Shown in pieces: positions 61,651 to 64,000 of a DNA stretch of 64,000 nucleotides. The position numbers and the translations under genes were made by a program. The DNA lies in contig JAIXYN010000065.1 in assembly GCA_027490195.1 (NCBI GenBank), forward strand, positions 62,001-126,000, in the 5' to 3' direction. The notes beneath the pieces were generated by a model. The model was given only the letters and a program-made list of their open reading frames with translations. It searched no databases and was not told the DNA's origin. Within the stretch, counting starts at the first letter, position 1. Each line of letters opens with the position of its first letter. The DNA comes from Verrucomicrobiaceae bacterium (GTDB taxonomy: Bacteria; Verrucomicrobiota; Verrucomicrobiia; Verrucomicrobiales; Verrucomicrobiaceae).

Positions 61651-63360
61651 ATGCTGATTAACCACTCTCGACCCATCCCCATCAACGCCCTTCTGATGGT
61701 GATTTCCCTCACGACCGGTTGCTTGCTGCCGCTTCGCTCAAACGCCCAATTTGGAGTTTCACCGTCACAGACCAGCAACTTTTTCAATGACCTTCGGTCT
61801 CGTACCGGACAGATGAAGAAGACGACGCAGTCATCTGCGCGCAGTGGAGACGTGGTTTATGATTACGAGAAGGGGGCATACGTCAGTCAGGAAGATCAGG
61901 AGGGGTATCAGAGTCTTCAGAAATTGCTGGTTTCTGACCGTCAGATTTCGCAGCCTTCGGTGCGCAGCGGCAGCTCAGCATTCGCCGCACGTGCAGTTGG
62001 TGATTATACCACCTATTCGGGCCAATATTCACAGGCATTGAGCTATTTTGCTCCTACTTACACTTCCGATCCTTTCCTGACGGGTAAGCGCAACCTCAAA
62101 CTGGGTCCCGTGAACATTGGTTTGGGTCTTTATCAGGGGTTTGAATATAATAGCAACATTCGTCGCACCCCCGTTCCGGTGTCAGACATCATCAGCAGTA
62201 CGCTGTTAAACCTCAGTGCCAACTATCGGGTGTCTCAAAACAATGTGTTGAGCTTTACTGGGGGTATTGGAGTGGATCATTATTTTAATCATCCAGAACT
62301 CGCTGCGTATGGCAATGGCAATTACCTGATCAATGTTCTGCCAGGAACCACGCTTGCTTTCGACATCAAGGCCGGCCCGGTGAATTTCACCATTTATGAT
62401 CGCATGTCCATGCGTCCTGCTCTCAACAATGCCTTCGTTGGAGCGGCCAATAATTCGAGCTTTGGTGTCTTCCAGAACGATTTTGGCATAGGTGCCAACT
62501 GGCAGATCAATTCGGCATGGGCGCTTGCTGTCAATTACACGAACACCATTTCGGAGGCGCTGGGGAGTGGCAACAGCCAGTTCAGTCGTACGATGAATAG
62601 CCTGCATGCCTCCCTTACCTACAGTCCGTCGGCAACTTGGATTTTGGGCACTGAAGGTGGTGTCTCAATGCTGAATTACGTGAATCCTACTCTGAACGAC
62701 GGCGTACTCTTCAACTGGGGTGCATTCGTCAGTGTCCCGCTGGGAAAATCAACCGTCGTCAAGCTTTCGGGGGGCTTGCAGTCGTTTAACTTCGATTCGC
62801 CAACGGTTTTTCCGACGAGTGCAAGTCCCGGCCCTGGAGACAATTCGGATCTGAACAGCTACTACTACAGCTTCAGCATCACCAACCAGCTCAACGCTCG
62901 CTTCAGTCACACCTTGTCGATTGGTCATGAGTCATCGATCAACTTGGCATCGAACTACATCACCGCCGACTTCGTTAACTATGGTGTTTCGATGGTTGCT
63001 TGGAAGGGCGGCCGCTTTTCAGTTTCCGGTTACTATGAAAACGCCAAGCCATCGCTTACCGATCCAGCTTTCGCTGGCACTGGGTACAAGCTGACTCAAT
63101 TCGGTGTGGACTTTTACTACACTCACCAGCTTACTTCCAAGCTTCGTGCTGGAAGCGGATACCATTTCGGCCGTGCTGACTACAACGGAGTTGCTGGAAG
63201 AGATTCTGACCAGAACGGGTTCTCCTTTGACCTGAATTACAGCCTTACAGCCAAGGCTGGTCTGAACCTTGGCTATCGCTATTTTGTTACCGATACGAAG
63301 GAAACCATCGGGGATTCCACCCAGACACGTGTGATCTTGGGGCTCAATTACAATTTCTAA
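61651..63360 (+). CDS. Outer-membrane beta-barrel protein of an exopolysaccharide locus
   Basis: ATG 61651 gives 569 aa, starting MLINHSRPIPINALL with signal cleavage likely after LRSNAQ. A short polar segment is followed from about residue 150 by alternating beta strands ending in NYNF (GLNYNF), the C-terminal aromatic of outer-membrane barrels. Motifs such as GLGLYQGFEYNSNIRRT and LNLGYRYFVTDTKET are like the putative beta-barrel porin 2 group found beside exopolysaccharide genes. The Wza-like gene follows after 93 bp, so a role in polymer export is likely. The start choice avoids 14 extra residues. Confidence 0.78.
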   Translation: MLINHSRPIPINALLMVISLTTGCLLPLRSNAQFGVSPSQTSNFFNDLRSRTGQMKKTTQSSARSGDVVYDYEKGAYVSQEDQEGYQSLQKLLVSDRQISQPSVRSGSSAFAARAVGDYTTYSGQYSQALSYFAPTYTSDPFLTGKRNLKLGPVNIGLGLYQGFEYNSNIRRTPVPVSDIISSTLLNLSANYRVSQNNVLSFTGGIGVDHYFNHPELAAYGNGNYLINVLPGTTLAFDIKAGPVNFTIYDRMSMRPALNNAFVGAANNSSFGVFQNDFGIGANWQINSAWALAVNYTNTISEALGSGNSQFSRTMNSLHASLTYSPSATWILGTEGGVSMLNYVNPTLNDGVLFNWGAFVSVPLGKSTVVKLSGGLQSFNFDSPTVFPTSASPGPGDNSDLNSYYYSFSITNQLNARFSHTLSIGHESSINLASNYITADFVNYGVSMVAWKGGRFSVSGYYENAKPSLTDPAFAGTGYKLTQFGVDFYYTHQLTSKLRAGSGYHFGRADYNGVAGRDSDQNGFSFDLNYSLTAKAGLNLGYRYFVTDTKETIGDSTQTRVILGLNYNF

Positions 63361-63399
63361 CGAAACGGATCGTCGCTTGTCTATGACTTTTGACCTCGG

Positions 63400-63419
63400 T
63401 CAAGCCCTATCAGGCTTGA
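63400..63419 (+). promoter_or_regulatory. Small hairpin in the leader of the export gene
   Basis: TCAAGCC pairs with GGCTTGA (7 bp, 6-nt loop), 34 bases before ATG 63454. No T-run follows. It may be an intercistronic mRNA-stability or attenuation element. Confidence 0.3.
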
Positions 63420-63453
63420 TGCTTCAGGGAGTCGAAAATCATTCACTATTATC

Positions 63454-64000
63454 ATGAAAAAGCTATCATTGTCGTTGCTTCTGCTTGCCGTATCCCTGCC
63501 AGCTCTGAAAGCTCAAGATCCCGGATTCCGGATCCCTGAATCTGCGAGTTCAGCGAGGCAGGCCTCTGCGGTCGCAACGGGCTCTGCCAATGCCGGGGCG
63601 GCTGTGCTGTCCTCCATGGACGTGTTAGACAACAACCAACCCATCGCCTCAGGAGATCTCATCAGTATTCGAGTTCTAGAAGACCGAAAAGAAGCCCTGC
63701 AGATGCAAGTTGCTGTAACTGGAGAGGTGCAGGTTCCTTACGTGGGCTTGGTCACGGCCAAAGGTAAAACCTGCCGGGAATTGGCATTCGGCATCAAAAA
63801 AGAACTTGAGAAAAATTTCTTCCAGCACGCGACAGTGGTGATAGCGATCGACAAGATCAACAATGAAGACGCCATGAGAATACGGGACGTGGAACTCGAT
63901 TTTTACGTCATGTTTGGCATTGTGGCCAAACAGGGAAAATACGACCTTCCGTCCAATGAAGACATTTCCATCAGCCAGGCCATCCTCCGTGCGGGTGGAT
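63454..64000 (+). CDS. Polysaccharide export protein (Wza-like), 3' partial
   Basis: ATG 63454 opens a frame that runs off the window (182 codons). The signal peptide is MKKLSLSLLLLAVSLPALKA. From residue about 65 the Poly_export domain follows: IASGDLISIRVLEDRKEAL, VTGEVQVPYVGLVTAKGKTCRELA, then an SLBB-like start FGIVAKQGKYDLPSNEDISISQAILRAGG (about 154-182). No lipobox Cys is present, unlike E. coli Wza. With the barrel upstream and gmd nearby it marks the beginning of a surface polysaccharide export cluster. Confidence 0.88.
   Translation, partial: MKKLSLSLLLLAVSLPALKAQDPGFRIPESASSARQASAVATGSANAGAAVLSSMDVLDNNQPIASGDLISIRVLEDRKEALQMQVAVTGEVQVPYVGLVTAKGKTCRELAFGIKKELEKNFFQHATVVIAIDKINNEDAMRIRDVELDFYVMFGIVAKQGKYDLPSNEDISISQAILRAGG

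Overview
This 64 kb window comes from a Prosthecobacter-type member of the Verrucomicrobiota. The decisive evidence is an adjacent btubA-btubB-bklc set (bacterial tubulins A and B plus the kinesin-light-chain-like TPR protein) at 28850-32419, known only from Prosthecobacter and close relatives. Paired PSCyt/DUF1549/DUF1553 and DUF1501 proteins, GC-rich coding sequence, frequent lack of Shine-Dalgarno sites and a ThrH-type phosphatase fit the same group.

Left part (1-7012): a 5'-truncated DUF1501 protein converges on a DUF1549/DUF1553 protein. These are followed by a small lipoprotein, a HAD hydrolase, tRNA-Lys(TTT) and a secreted PQQ-type beta-propeller protein. From 19051 down to 7040 on the minus strand runs a tight seven-gene operon. 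It encodes an FHA-like/zinc-ribbon/P-loop GTPase, a 923-aa protein whose N-terminus resembles the GTPase-associated GAP1-N domain, a 1010-aa helical membrane protein, a transglutaminase-like membrane protein, a MotA/TolQ/ExbB-type channel protein, and two different ExbD-like single-pass coiled-coil proteins. I read it as a GTPase-controlled, ion-driven envelope machine, possibly a conflict or defence system.

Middle (19187-32454): an esterase, a co-directional PSCyt1/DUF1549/DUF1553 plus Tat-DUF1501 pair, and an unrecognised 513-aa membrane protein come first. Then a good sigma70-like promoter precedes an 851-aa protein with two degenerate kinase domains and a membrane anchor. Its stop overlaps a possible 89-aa gene (GTGA), whose stop in turn overlaps the btubA start (TGATG). 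The pseudokinase, the small gene, btubA, btubB and bklc therefore look like one transcription unit ending at a hairpin near 32430-32454.

Right part (32476-64000) is mostly ordinary chromosome: nagZ-like, trpE, thrH-like, a TonB receptor, a phosphoethanolamine-transferase-like enzyme, accA, an RsmB-type methyltransferase, two tandem MFS transporters, an aldo/keto reductase, smpB, rpoZ, gmd and a dCMP-deaminase-type enzyme. It also holds a GAF-LuxR regulator next to two tandem autotransporters that share their barrel and an upstream palindrome. An orphan promoter-terminator pair (33737-33911) looks like a small RNA gene. The window ends in the start of an exopolysaccharide export locus (outer-membrane barrel and a partial Wza-type export protein).
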